64,000 bases of DNA from Catalinimonas alkaloidigena (GCF_029504655.1 NZ_JAQFIL010000001.1:2733001-2797000); one strand, 5' to 3'. Positions 46,539 through 55,787 are shown, counted from the stretch's first letter. Translations and numbers: made by a program. Notes: generated from the letters alone by a model not told the origin.

Positions 46539-48041
46539 ATGAAAAGTACTTCGTTATGGAAAGATACTGCTCAGGAGCAAGCGACATATCCTTCGCTAGA
46601 AGAAAACATCTCCGCTGAAATCGTAGTGGTGGGAGGGGGGATAACCGGGCTAACGGCTGCTTATGAGCTGGTGAAAGCCGGAAAAAAAGTGGTGGTGGTA
46701 GAAGCTTTCTCCGTGGGTGATGGTACTACCGGCTTATCCAGCTGCCACCTCAATACCCAGATTGACTATGGTTACCAGCATGTGAAGCAATCTTTTGACC
46801 AGGAGGTGATGCGTCTGGTAGCCGACTCACGCTTTTCAGCTATCAATTATATAGAAAAACAGTGTACCCAGGAAGGGATGAGCTGTGATTTCAAACGGCT
46901 GCCGGGCTTCCTCTATGCAGAGACTGAAGCGCAAGCGCAGTTTTTGCTGGAAGAATATAAGCACGCTCAGGAAGCAGGATTATCAGTGACTCTGCATGAT
47001 CAGATTCCTTTTCCCTCCACCATCAAAAAAGCTATTGAATACCATGAGCAGGCGGTGTTTAATTCCCAGAAGTATGTCAACCATCTGGCAAAATGGATTT
47101 ATGCTTCGGAAAATGGACAGGTTTTTGAAAATACCAGAGTAAAGGATATCTCACTAAAAAATAAAAAGGTATTGACAGAGAAGGGGGAAATCAGTGCGCA
47201 TCAGATTATACTGGCTACGCATCTGCCACTTTTCTTTGACGTATTGCAGACCATGGCAGCTCCCTACCGTAGTTATATACTGGTAGGTGAAGTGGAGCAA
47301 AGAGATATGCCGGAAGGTCTATATTGGGATTTGCAGGAGCCTTATCATTATACGCGTTACTATCATCAGGGAGAAAAAACCTGGCTGGCCGTAGGAGGTG
47401 CCGACCATAAAACCGGGCACAATGAACAGAATCAGGACAGCTACGAAAAGCTCAAGCAGTATATGCAGGAGCATTTTAACATCAAAAACTTTACATACCA
47501 GTGGTCTTCACAGTACTATGAACCGGCAGATGGTTTGCCTTATATCGGATTGAGCCCTTTTAAGAATGTGTATGTGGCCACGGGCTATAGTGGTGATGGG
47601 CTGGTATATGGCACTGTGGCAGGTCTGCTGCTGAAAGATTTGATTTTGAAGCAGGATAATGCCTGGGCCAAGGCCTACGATGCACGGCGCTTCAAACCTG
47701 TGGCTTCGTTTGGTGAATGGGCCAAGGAAAATATGGAGGTAGTCACTGATTTTGTAAAAGATTATCTGGGTAGCAAGGAAAAGGAGGCTGAAAATATACC
47801 CAGAGGTGAAGGAAAGGTAATTTCCAAAGACAACATCAAGTATGCGGTGTACCGCAATGAGCAAAACCAGTTCATTTCACTTTCACCCATTTGTCCTCAC
47901 CTGAAATGCGTGGTACACTGGAATACTGAGGAAAAATCATGGGATTGTCCTTGCCACGGTAGCCGTTTTACTCCCGAAGGGAAGTTGCTTGTAGGCCCGG
48001 CGGTTAGTGATTTGGAGAGAAAAGATTATAATGACAAATAA
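46539..48041 (+). CDS. FAD-dependent oxidoreductase with C-terminal Rieske domain
   Basis: 500 residues. A DAO-type flavoprotein begins with the dinucleotide motif VVVGGGITGLTAAYEL and VVVEAFSVGDGTTGLSS, and has YVATGYSGDGLVYG near the end of the flavin domain. Residues about 420-500 form a Rieske [2Fe-2S] domain: CPH at 452-454 and CPCH at 470-473, matching C-x-H...C-x-x-H. The fused arrangement (flavin amine oxidase-like plus Rieske) is a known family with unclear substrate. A terminator hairpin follows and the manganese catalase converges on it, suggesting shared stress conditions rather than a common transcript. Confidence 0.9.
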   Translation: MKSTSLWKDTAQEQATYPSLEENISAEIVVVGGGITGLTAAYELVKAGKKVVVVEAFSVGDGTTGLSSCHLNTQIDYGYQHVKQSFDQEVMRLVADSRFSAINYIEKQCTQEGMSCDFKRLPGFLYAETEAQAQFLLEEYKHAQEAGLSVTLHDQIPFPSTIKKAIEYHEQAVFNSQKYVNHLAKWIYASENGQVFENTRVKDISLKNKKVLTEKGEISAHQIILATHLPLFFDVLQTMAAPYRSYILVGEVEQRDMPEGLYWDLQEPYHYTRYYHQGEKTWLAVGGADHKTGHNEQNQDSYEKLKQYMQEHFNIKNFTYQWSSQYYEPADGLPYIGLSPFKNVYVATGYSGDGLVYGTVAGLLLKDLILKQDNAWAKAYDARRFKPVASFGEWAKENMEVVTDFVKDYLGSKEKEAENIPRGEGKVISKDNIKYAVYRNEQNQFISLSPICPHLKCVVHWNTEEKSWDCPCHGSRFTPEGKLLVGPAVSDLERKDYNDK

Positions 48042-48096
48042 AAAAGCAGTAATAACAATACATCTGCTTTTTCAGGTATGCATTGTTATCTGCTTT
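48041..48096. terminator. Bidirectional terminator with two alternative stems
   Basis: AAAAAGCAG (48041-48049) pairs with CTGCTTTTT (48064-48072). A longer alternative pairs AAAGCAG and ATAACAAT with ATTGTTAT and CTGCTTT at 48082-48096. Placed between the convergent FAD-Rieske and manganese catalase genes. Confidence 0.75.
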
Positions 48097-48110
48097 AGAA
48101 ATTCCCTCAT

Positions 48111-48947
48111 CTACTGACCATCCATTTGCTGGAGTTGGGCATGTACTTCAGGGACTTTAGCCATACCTAGTTCGGGTTCCTGCCCATGAGGCTTGGCAAT
48201 GCGGAAAGAAAATTTTCCTTTACCATCTATGGACTTACCAGTGGTCCAGCGTGTTTTAGGGTCAGTAGCTTCTGTTGCATCCTTCTTGGTAGACATAAAT
48301 GCATAGCTGAATTCTGAAGCTTCTTTTTCCTGGGGGAAGCTGTTAGGAATCGGATGTACTTCACCCATTTCTTCCAACACAGCCAGCCACTGGTTCTGGT
48401 GCATGGTATCGCGGGCAATCAGGAAAGAAAGCATGTCTTTCATACCAGGGTCATCGGTTACTTCATACAAACGTGTCGCCAAAGCTCTTCCCCCGGCTTC
48501 AGCCGTTACATTGGCATGCATATCGGCAGCGATATTGCCGGTGCCTACCACATAAGCACCACTAAAAGGTGTACCTGTACTGTCCACCGCCATCGCTCCC
48601 AACCCAGAGGAAAGGATATGACGGGGGTTCATTCCTCCCAGTACCGCCTCTACCACAGGGTTTTCTCCTGCCAGCTTTTCTTTCAGGGCGTAATCAGCAC
48701 CTTCAAGATTGAGTGCCACTGCGGTGCAGAGCATTTCAATATGCGCCATCTCTTCAGTGCCAGTTTCCAGCAGCATGTCGCGGTACTTCTTAGGTCCACG
48801 GGCATTCCAGGCCTGGAATAAATACTGTAAACAGACGCGGATCTCGCCCTCTATTCCACCGATTGCCTGCTGAAGCATTTTGGCAAAGATAGGATTAGGC
48901 TTTTCTACCCTTACAGGATACTGTAATTTACCGTCATGATAAAACAT
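48111..48947 (-). CDS. Manganese catalase
   Basis: 278 residues, ferritin-like dimanganese catalase that breaks down H2O2. The metal ligands fall where expected: IEGEIRVCLQYLFQAW (first glutamate), TEEMAHIEML (glutamate and histidine), ANVTAEAGGRALATRLYE (glutamate), and ARDTMHQNQW (histidine). The C-terminal region with KGKFSFRIAKPHGQEPELG is typical of the family. No signal peptide is present, so it is cytoplasmic. It converges with the FAD-Rieske gene. A peroxide-consuming CYP152 and this catalase lie within 6 kb, but they are separately transcribed. Confidence 0.94.
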   Translation of the reverse strand: MFYHDGKLQYPVRVEKPNPIFAKMLQQAIGGIEGEIRVCLQYLFQAWNARGPKKYRDMLLETGTEEMAHIEMLCTAVALNLEGADYALKEKLAGENPVVEAVLGGMNPRHILSSGLGAMAVDSTGTPFSGAYVVGTGNIAADMHANVTAEAGGRALATRLYEVTDDPGMKDMLSFLIARDTMHQNQWLAVLEEMGEVHPIPNSFPQEKEASEFSYAFMSTKKDATEATDPKTRWTTGKSIDGKGKFSFRIAKPHGQEPELGMAKVPEVHAQLQQMDGQ

Positions 48948-49270
48948 AAAAAAATTAGTTAATTGGTTAAAAAATGGTTTGCTGAATATTAAGCATATTA
49001 CAGTGGTTTTGTCTTGACAAAACTGATAATTGATAAATATTCACTACATAAATGAGAGTAGTAAACTAAGTAGATTGAAAGTTTCAGGTTTCAGGTTCAA
49101 GGTATTTTATTTGAAAATTAGATATTCATCATCCTTGTAAATCATAGTAAATTATGTTTCAGTACTTACCAGCCTAACTATTTCTCCATTTGTAGGTTGA
49201 TAAATCTAATGACACCAAGCTTCTGAAAGCAAAAAATATGAATGTTGCCCCATAACCATTTTTTAAACTT
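48948..49270. other. Intergenic, short repeated motif only
   Basis: 323 bases between the divergent catalase and a small membrane-protein gene. It holds a short direct repeat of TTTCAGG (49081-49102) and is otherwise featureless. Confidence 0.45.
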
Positions 49271-49714
49271 ATGAAAAAGAGATTTGACAGCGTGTTAAAA
49301 AGGATAATGTATCCTTCCATAGCTGCTACTACTAACATGACGCTTTTTAGTTATGCTGCTTCCTACCTGGTCAACGATCAGTTTAAAGAGCCTAAATTAC
49401 TGAGTTATTTCTTTTTTACGCCGGGGAAGAAGAAAGCAAATCAACCGCCCATAGGTGGGTTTTTGCTTCATTATCTGGTAGGCGCAGGTTTCGCTGTCGC
49501 ATATCAGTTTGTATGGAAAAGGTTTTTCAAGTTTCCTGAATGGAAGGATGGCTTAAGCTATGGCGCTTTATGCAGCCTTGTAGGCATGCTGACCTGGAAA
49601 ATTGTTTTTGCTACCCATCAATCCCCTCCCAGAATCCAGCTCAAATCTTACCTCTTTCATTTATTTATTGCCCACCTCATTTTTGGTGTCACGCTTAGCA
49701 AGACAAAAAAATGA
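49271..49714 (+). CDS. Small multi-pass membrane protein of unknown function
   Basis: 147 residues. After a basic N-terminus (KKRFDSVLKRIMYPSI) there are hydrophobic segments at about residues 17-35, 63-79, 95-112 and 125-142, so three or four membrane helices. A charged loop (FFTPGKKKANQPPIGG) lies between the first and second. I do not recognise a family. It stands alone upstream of the GC-rich repeat. Confidence 0.65.
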   Translation: MKKRFDSVLKRIMYPSIAATTNMTLFSYAASYLVNDQFKEPKLLSYFFFTPGKKKANQPPIGGFLLHYLVGAGFAVAYQFVWKRFFKFPEWKDGLSYGALCSLVGMLTWKIVFATHQSPPRIQLKSYLFHLFIAHLIFGVTLSKTKK

Positions 49715-49747
49715 GCAGTTATACTTGGATCAAGCGTTGGTGAATTA

Positions 49748-49885
49748 AAAACTACATTTCCGGTTTGTGGAGACACAAACCGGAGCTTAGACGCCGTGGG
49801 CTTGTGCGGGGCACCCCGTGCCGCCGGGGCCCGCAGTGGCGACTGCCGGTCCCACAGCCCACTTTCAGAAAATGTACCGTAGTAT
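49748..49885. repeat. GC-rich structured repeat with terminal inverted repeats, copy B
   Basis: The second copy of the element at 13955-14110. Its right end ATGTACCGTAGTAT (49872-49885) is the inverse of copy A's left end with one mismatch in 14; its left end has lost about five bases (ACTAC joined directly to ATTTCC). CCGGTTTGTG-GAGA-CACAAACCGG forms a perfect 10-bp hairpin closed by a GNRA-type tetraloop. The larger domain has GTGGGCT/AGCCCAC, TGCGGG/CCCGCA, CCCCG/CGGGG and GCAGT-GGCG-ACTGC pairs. Where copy A differs from copy B in the first hairpin, the pairing core (GGTTTGTG/CACAAACC) is kept. Confidence 0.8.
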
Positions 49886-49901
49886 GATTAAAAACATTAC
49901 C

Positions 49902-51296
49902 TCAGTGGCTTTCTACCCCTTTTTCTTGTGCCTTTGATTGCTCTCTGGATGTATTATTAACAGGGGTCTCAATCATTTCTTTTACTTCCCACATCGTCAC
50001 TACAGGTACATATCTGATAAAAAGCAGGAACAGAAAAAAGAACAGGCCGATAGAAAAAATAAAGACCCCAACATCATACATACTCGGAAAAAACAATGCC
50101 CATGAGGAGGGTAAATAGCCTCGGGATAGGGTGGTGACAATGATCACAAAGCGTTCTAACCACATCCCTATATTGACAAGCAGGGATAAGCAGAAACTGA
50201 ACATTAAATTTCTTCTGAGGCTTTTGAACCACAACAATTGCGGTAGTAATGCATTAAAAAGGAGCATAAGATAAAAGAATGTCGCATAATCACCGCCCAT
50301 GCGATAGAACATCATAAAGCCATCAAGCTTGCCTATGTACCAGGCTTTAAAGATTTCAATGAAGTAGCTGATCCCGATTAAACCTGAAGTTAGTATCACC
50401 AGCTTGTTCATATTTTCAATATGTCGTACTGTAATATAATCTTCCAGATTAAGAAGTTTTCGTAGGGGGATCAGTAGGGTGAGCACCATAGCAAAACCTG
50501 ATAAAATGGCTCCAATGACGAAGTAGGGAGGAAAAAAAGTAGAGTGCCATCCTTTAAGTATGGATGTGGCAAAGTCCATAGCAACAATGCTATGTACGGA
50601 GATTACCAGTGCAGTTGCCAAACCAGCAATGGTAAGCATAATAGACTCATAGCGTCTCCATTGCCAGGTAGAATTTTCCCAGTTTAAACTAAGGATCTTA
50701 TACATCCTCTTTTTGAACCCACTACTCATCTCACGTAACTGGGCAAGATCAGGAATTAAGCCAAGGTACCAGTATAGCATTGAGACCAGGAGGTAGGTGA
50801 GTATAGCAAAGGCATCCCAAACCAAGGGAGAATTAAAATTCACCCATAAATCTCCGTAAGTATTAGGGATAGGAAATACCCAGTAAAACAGCCATGGACG
50901 CCCAAGATGGGCAAGTATGTAAAAACTGGAACAGCTTACGGCGCAGTGCGTCATGGCTTCAGCAGAGCGGTTGATGGAAGTCCTCCATTTGGCCCTACAG
51001 AGTAACAGAATGGCAGATATCAGGGTGCCAGCATGCCCAATACCAATCCACCATACAAAATTCGTAATATCCCATGCCCAGTTAATGGATTTGTTTTCTC
51101 CCCACATGCCTATGCCATCCCACCAGGTGCGGTACAGACAGTACCCTCCGGCAAGAAGTAAAAGTCCGGAAAGCCCAAACCCAATCATCCAGAATTTCTT
51201 TTTATCCTTAATACCATTCAGGATATCGTGGGCAACATCTTTTTTTCTCTTGTTGCCTGCTAGCAGGGCTTGCCTTAAAGAAGATGCTTTATGCAT
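49902..51296 (-). CDS. NrfD/PsrC-like membrane subunit (ActC-type)
   Basis: 464 residues with about ten membrane segments, NrfD/polysulfide reductase membrane-subunit family. It resembles the ActC/ActF subunits of alternative complex III: WDGIGMWGENKSINWAWDITNFVWWIGIGHAGTLISAILLL near the N-terminus, HSIVAMDFA, and GFMMFYRMGGDYATFFYLMLL later. It probably takes electrons from quinol or contributes to proton transfer. The haem and iron-sulfur subunits of complex III are not in this window. It is divergent from the oxidase genes, so it may be a lone quinol module for that oxidase. Confidence 0.85.
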   Translation of the reverse strand: MHKASSLRQALLAGNKRKKDVAHDILNGIKDKKKFWMIGFGLSGLLLLAGGYCLYRTWWDGIGMWGENKSINWAWDITNFVWWIGIGHAGTLISAILLLCRAKWRTSINRSAEAMTHCAVSCSSFYILAHLGRPWLFYWVFPIPNTYGDLWVNFNSPLVWDAFAILTYLLVSMLYWYLGLIPDLAQLREMSSGFKKRMYKILSLNWENSTWQWRRYESIMLTIAGLATALVISVHSIVAMDFATSILKGWHSTFFPPYFVIGAILSGFAMVLTLLIPLRKLLNLEDYITVRHIENMNKLVILTSGLIGISYFIEIFKAWYIGKLDGFMMFYRMGGDYATFFYLMLLFNALLPQLLWFKSLRRNLMFSFCLSLLVNIGMWLERFVIIVTTLSRGYLPSSWALFFPSMYDVGVFIFSIGLFFFLFLLFIRYVPVVTMWEVKEMIETPVNNTSREQSKAQEKGVESH

Positions 51297-51429
51297 ATGA
51301 AGATTTACCTAATGTGATGCCTAAAACGCTTAACCAAGCCTCCGGGGGATGGTTTGGCAGCCTAAAGAATTAAAAGTGAAAACAAATTTATAGTCACTTG
51401 CTTTAGTAATTAATGAAATACTAGGGCTT

Positions 51430-52410
51430 ATGTTAGAAAGTTTCGGAACTCTGGCTACAATTCTTTTCATGTTTTTACTGCTGACCTTTATGAGTGTAGG
51501 AGCAGTAGTGTTTTATAAAAAAATGAGCCATAAAATTGATCGTTGGTTTACCACTATTCAACCCTACCTTTTGCTCGGGTTCCTGCTTTTATTTATTATT
51601 TCTGTTACTTACTCAAGCTATCATTACTCTGGCAACTTTCTGCCTTCACCAGCCTCTGAGGAGGGAAGCATGATCGTCCCCTTGTTTAATACCACCTTTA
51701 TTGTGACTGCCTGTGCCTTTTTTTTGACACAGGTACTGTTATTCTTTTTTGCATTCTTTTACAGAACAAAACAGGGTAGAAAAGTAAGGTTTTTAAAAGG
51801 GAATTTTAAGCTTGAATTATTCTGGATTATAGTACCGGCAGGTGTTTTTATTTTCCTGTTTTTGTGGGGGCAAATCCTCTGGTCCCGGATACATGAAGCA
51901 CCCCAGGAAGAGGTGCTTGAAATAGATGTAATGGCCCAGCAGTTCAGCTGGAAAGTAAGATATCCCGGAGCAGATAAAATATTAGGGGATTCTGATTTTC
52001 GCTTTATAGATCAGGTAAATACCATGGGTATTGATATTACTGCTGCAGAAAGCCAGGATGATTTTATTCCTGTCCAGATGCACATTCCGAAAGGCAGGCC
52101 TGTGAGGCTTTTATTGCGCTCAAAAGATGTGATACATAGCTTTTACATACCGCACTTTAGAATAAAAATGGATGCCTTGCCCGGCATGCCTAGCAGGGTA
52201 CACTTTACGGCCAACACCACTACTGCTGAGATGAGGGAAAAGCTTAATGATCCGGACTTTAACTATGAAGTAGCCTGTGCTGAACTTTGCGGAAGAATGC
52301 ATTTTGCGATGAAGTTAATTTTGGTAGTAGATGAACCGGAGCAATTTGAAGAGTGGTATCATACGCAGCAAAGTTGGGTAGAAAAACATGAGCAATACGC
52401 TATTTTTTAA
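51430..52410 (+). CDS. coxB: Cytochrome c oxidase subunit II
   Basis: 326 residues. There are three hydrophobic segments (about 8-28, 45-62, 88-112) and a fourth at about 135-150 before the periplasmic cupredoxin domain. The CuA motif is complete: C283-x3-C287-x3-H291-x2-M294 in ACAELCGRMHFAMK, with the first histidine in DVIHSFYIPHF. The segment EIDVMAQQFSWKVRYPG is the usual domain start. It accepts electrons from cytochrome c and passes them to subunit I. It leads the operon coxB-coxA-cytochrome c. The N-terminal extra hydrophobic segments are more than the standard two. Confidence 0.94.
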   Translation: MLESFGTLATILFMFLLLTFMSVGAVVFYKKMSHKIDRWFTTIQPYLLLGFLLLFIISVTYSSYHYSGNFLPSPASEEGSMIVPLFNTTFIVTACAFFLTQVLLFFFAFFYRTKQGRKVRFLKGNFKLELFWIIVPAGVFIFLFLWGQILWSRIHEAPQEEVLEIDVMAQQFSWKVRYPGADKILGDSDFRFIDQVNTMGIDITAAESQDDFIPVQMHIPKGRPVRLLLRSKDVIHSFYIPHFRIKMDALPGMPSRVHFTANTTTAEMREKLNDPDFNYEVACAELCGRMHFAMKLILVVDEPEQFEEWYHTQQSWVEKHEQYAIF

Positions 52411-52441
52411 TACGTGATGAACCGATTAAATTTTTTTTGTA

Positions 52442-54265
52442 ATGAATTCGGAAACGGAAGGAGGTACTGAGTTTGAAGAAGTTTCATTCCTGCACGGAAA
52501 AGACCATGGAAGTAAATTCCTGGTCTTCATTTTTACCTATGTTTTTAGTACCGACCATAAGACTATTGCCAAGCAGTACCTGTTTACTGCAATTTTTTGG
52601 GCTTTATTGGGTAGCCTGCTTTCTGTTGTTTTTCGCATACAGTTAGGCTTTCCGGAACTGGACCTGAGTTGGCTTCAACCCGTATTAGGAAACCGGCTAA
52701 GCAATGGCCGCTTAGACCCTGAGTTTTATCTTTCTCTGGTGACCTTGCATGGTACCATCATGATGTTTTTTGTGCTTACAGGAGGTTTTCTGGGTACTAT
52801 GGGTAACCTGCTCATTCCTCTTCAGATAGGGGCGCGGGATATGGCTTCCGGCTTTATGAATATGCTGTCTTACTGGTTGTTTTTTATCTCAGGACTAATC
52901 ATGTTTTGTTCCTTTTTTGTAGAATCAGGAGCAGCTTCTGCTGGCTGGACCGCCTATCCGCCTCTCAGTGCCCTTAAGGATGCATCAGCAGGTTCCGGGG
53001 CAGGCATGAGCCTCTGGATATTGAGTATGGTCATTTTCATTATATCCAATCTATTAACTTCCATTAATTTCATTGCTACTACTGTTAATTTAAGGACACT
53101 TGGGATGAGCTTCAGGCGTTTGCCGCTTACCATTTGGGCTTTTCTGTTTACCACCATTCTAAGTTTGCTCTCTTTTCCTGTATTGTTTGTCGCTTTGCTT
53201 CTCCTGTTTTTTGACAGGGGCATGGGTACCAGTTTCTACCTGAATGATATCTTTATTGATGGTGCCCCTTTACCTAATAGCGGGGGCAGCGTACTTCTGT
53301 ATCAGCATCTTTTTTGGTTTTTAGGCCATCCGGAAGTGTATATCGCCATTTTTCCTGCCTTTGGAATCACTTCTGATGTGATAGCTACTAACGCGCGTAA
53401 ACCCATTTTCGGATATCCTGCCATGGTAGCTTCAATATTTGCGATCATGATACTTTCGTTTTTAGTGTGGGCACATCACATGTTTGTTTCAGGTATGAGC
53501 CCGTTCCTGGGGTCCGTATTCAGCCTCACTTCCTTCATAATTGCTGTGCCTTCTGCCATTAAGGTGTTCAATTGGATTACCACATTGTGGAAGGGAAATA
53601 TACATTTTTCTGCTGCCATGCTTTTTGCTATAGGGATGGTGTCTTTCTTTATTACCGGTGGTCTTACCGGCTTATTTGTAGCTAACCCTTCAATAGATAT
53701 TGAGGTGCATGATACTTATTTTGTAGTAGCGCATTTTCATTTGGTCATGGGAAGTGCCGCTTTCTTTGGCTTTTTATGTGGTGTATATCACTGGTTTCCC
53801 AAGATGTTTGGCCGGATGATGAACAGGACTATGAGCTATCTGCACTTCTGGCTTACCTTCATAGGCGTATACCTTATATTTTTTCCTATGCATTTTTTAG
53901 GCATGTCAGGCTTTCCCCGTCGCTATTATTCATTTACCTACTTTGATACTTTTGATACATACATGGATCTGAACGCATTTATCTCAATTGCAGCATTTAT
54001 CACATTCGCTGGTCAGGGAATATTTTTGCTCAATTTCTTCTATGCGATCTTTTTTGGAAAAAAAGCTCCTGAAAACCCTTGGAGGGCTACCACACTGGAG
54101 TGGACTACTCCTGTTAAGGTGAAGGCTGGTAATTGGCCGGGGGCCGTGCCGGTGGTCTACAGATGGGCTTATGATTATAGTGTTCCTGGTGCAGAAAATG
54201 ATTTTATTCCTCAGCATGTTTCTGATAAAAAGTTGCTTGAAAAGAAGCTGACCAATGAAAGCTAA
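52442..54265 (+). CDS. coxA: Cytochrome c oxidase subunit I
   Basis: 607 residues, haem-copper oxidase catalytic subunit with twelve or more helices. Haem a and copper ligands are present: LHGTIMMFF (haem a histidine), GHPEVYI (CuB histidine cross-linked to tyrosine, with the proton-uptake glutamate), WAHHMFVSG (two CuB histidines), and VVAHFHLVMG (haem a3 and haem a histidines). The glutamate in HPEV indicates an A1-type proton channel. It reduces O2 to water while pumping protons. It lies 31 bases after coxB and overlaps the cytochrome c gene by 11 bases. Confidence 0.95.
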   Translation: MNSETEGGTEFEEVSFLHGKDHGSKFLVFIFTYVFSTDHKTIAKQYLFTAIFWALLGSLLSVVFRIQLGFPELDLSWLQPVLGNRLSNGRLDPEFYLSLVTLHGTIMMFFVLTGGFLGTMGNLLIPLQIGARDMASGFMNMLSYWLFFISGLIMFCSFFVESGAASAGWTAYPPLSALKDASAGSGAGMSLWILSMVIFIISNLLTSINFIATTVNLRTLGMSFRRLPLTIWAFLFTTILSLLSFPVLFVALLLLFFDRGMGTSFYLNDIFIDGAPLPNSGGSVLLYQHLFWFLGHPEVYIAIFPAFGITSDVIATNARKPIFGYPAMVASIFAIMILSFLVWAHHMFVSGMSPFLGSVFSLTSFIIAVPSAIKVFNWITTLWKGNIHFSAAMLFAIGMVSFFITGGLTGLFVANPSIDIEVHDTYFVVAHFHLVMGSAAFFGFLCGVYHWFPKMFGRMMNRTMSYLHFWLTFIGVYLIFFPMHFLGMSGFPRRYYSFTYFDTFDTYMDLNAFISIAAFITFAGQGIFLLNFFYAIFFGKKAPENPWRATTLEWTTPVKVKAGNWPGAVPVVYRWAYDYSVPGAENDFIPQHVSDKKLLEKKLTNES

Positions 54266-55193
54266 CTCTAAAACCTTTTCTTTAACGCTCTTTATATCAC
54301 TCGTTCTCGGGTGCCACTTCTTAGCGTATGCTCAAAGAGATAGTACTGAAATATATACTTCGGGAAGAAATCTATTTAGAACCCATTGTAATCCCTGTCA
54401 TGGGGTACGCCAGGAGAAACTGGGACCGATGTTGGCTAGCATCACCCATAAAAAAGAAGAAGACTGGCTGCTTTCTTTCATCAACAACTCTCAGGATGTA
54501 ATCCTTTCAGGTGATGCCTATGCTAATTTTCTATTTGAGCAGTATAACCATGTAGTGATGCCTTCTTTTAGTAAACGCATATCTGAAAGAGAAATAAAAG
54601 ATATACTCTTGTTTATTGAAAATGAATCGCTAAAGCCTGAAGGAGAGACATACGCTTATCCGAAAGTAAGCGATAGGAGCAATAAAGTGATCATGAAAGG
54701 TAAAGCGCTATTTAATAAACACTGTATCACCTGTCACTTTGTGGATAGTGAAAATATAGGGCCAGCATTAGGAAGTTTGACCAGAAGAAGGCCTCTTCCC
54801 TGGCTTATCGGTTTTATCAGAAATTCTCAGGAAGTGATTAGATCAGGAGATAGCTATGCAGTACATCAGTACAATAGTTTTGATCAGAAAGTGATGCCGG
54901 ATTTTGAATATTTAAGTAGGGAGGAAATTATAAGCATATTGGATTTTGTGGCTTATTCTTCTGGCTCGCCTTATCCGGTAGCGGGAACCAACAGCAGCAT
55001 GAATCAAGATGGCGATACTGTGCGGGCAATTTCAAGCATAAGCAAAGCACCGAAATCTGTGAAGCAGGAGAAAAAAATACCCTTTAAAATCATATTGATT
55101 GTATTTTCATTAGTGGGTGCTTCGGTTCATGTGTTTATTATTGTCAAACTGTATCTATATCTTAAAGGAGGTGACTATAGTAGAGACCAATAA
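54255..55193 (+). CDS. Dihaem c-type cytochrome, membrane-anchored
   Basis: 312 residues. A signal segment (FSLTLFISLVLGCHFLAYAQ) is followed by two cytochrome c domains with CNPCH (C45-H49) and CITCH (C157-H161). The halves are clear duplicates: each has W-LxxFI-NSQ(D/E)VI-SGD-YA and VMP(S/D)F with the methionine ligand. A membrane segment near the C-terminus (KIILIVFSLVGASVHVFIIVKLYLYL, about 275-300) anchors it. It overlaps coxA by 11 bases and probably feeds CuA directly. No subunit III or IV is present in this operon. Confidence 0.9.
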   Translation: MKANSKTFSLTLFISLVLGCHFLAYAQRDSTEIYTSGRNLFRTHCNPCHGVRQEKLGPMLASITHKKEEDWLLSFINNSQDVILSGDAYANFLFEQYNHVVMPSFSKRISEREIKDILLFIENESLKPEGETYAYPKVSDRSNKVIMKGKALFNKHCITCHFVDSENIGPALGSLTRRRPLPWLIGFIRNSQEVIRSGDSYAVHQYNSFDQKVMPDFEYLSREEIISILDFVAYSSGSPYPVAGTNSSMNQDGDTVRAISSISKAPKSVKQEKKIPFKIILIVFSLVGASVHVFIIVKLYLYLKGGDYSRDQ

Positions 55194-55283
55194 CTTAGCA
55201 CAATGTATAAGACAAAGGCCTTGAAAGTATGTATAAGAGATTAGGTGATGTAGTGTACGGAGTTTACATCACTTTCATTGAAG

Positions 55284-55333
55284 CAGCCTGAAAAATATCC
55301 TATGTCGAAAGAGGCACAGGCTGATTTTTTTTT
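55284..55333 (+). terminator. Terminator after the oxidase operon
   Basis: CAGCCTG (55284-55290) pairs with CAGGCTG (55317-55323) over a 26-base loop, followed by A and nine T residues. About 90 bases after the cytochrome c stop codon. Confidence 0.7.
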
Positions 55334-55412
55334 ATATCCTTCCATAAACTGATAGCTTCTTCATAAATAGATCCTGGCATAATACTTTTTTGCAGCTACT
55401 GCTCTTGCATGT

Positions 55413-55787
55413 CTATTCAGCATAGGCTATTGTGGAGATCAGGGCGTTTTCACTCTGTCGAGAATCCAAACGCGTATGTTGAACAACGATTGGCACATCT
55501 GAGATGATCGTACTGGCGTAACTTTTGCCTTTAGGAATCGGTTCCGGATCTTTTAAGTCGTCAAAGCGAATGTGGCTTGTCCGCTTTGCCAGTATTGTAA
55601 GCTTGTAAGGCCCGATAGGCTCCCGATCAGGAAAGTATATGGTAATTTCTACGCTTGCATTCTGCTCAGTAGTGTTGAGTATACAGGCAGTTTCATGACT
55701 GATAAGTTCTGGTTCAGGTCCATTGCTCCATGAAGGGATATAACCTTCGGCAATTGCCCAAGCTTTTTTTCCTATAATAGTATTCAT
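55413..55787 (-). CDS. Sensory rhodopsin transducer homologue (ASRT family)
   Basis: 124 residues. The sequence GKKAWAIAEGYIPSWSNGPEPELISHETACILN, then EITIYFPDREPIGPYKLTI, then RTSHIRFDDL and PIVVQHTRLDSRQSENALISTIAYAE, aligns along its whole length with the soluble transducer of Anabaena sensory rhodopsin. In Anabaena the protein is a tetrameric beta-sandwich that couples the light receptor to gene control. No rhodopsin gene is in this window, so its partner here is unknown; many bacterial homologues are thought to act without a rhodopsin. Cytoplasmic, no signal peptide. Confidence 0.9.
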   Translation of the reverse strand: MNTIIGKKAWAIAEGYIPSWSNGPEPELISHETACILNTTEQNASVEITIYFPDREPIGPYKLTILAKRTSHIRFDDLKDPEPIPKGKSYASTIISDVPIVVQHTRLDSRQSENALISTIAYAE

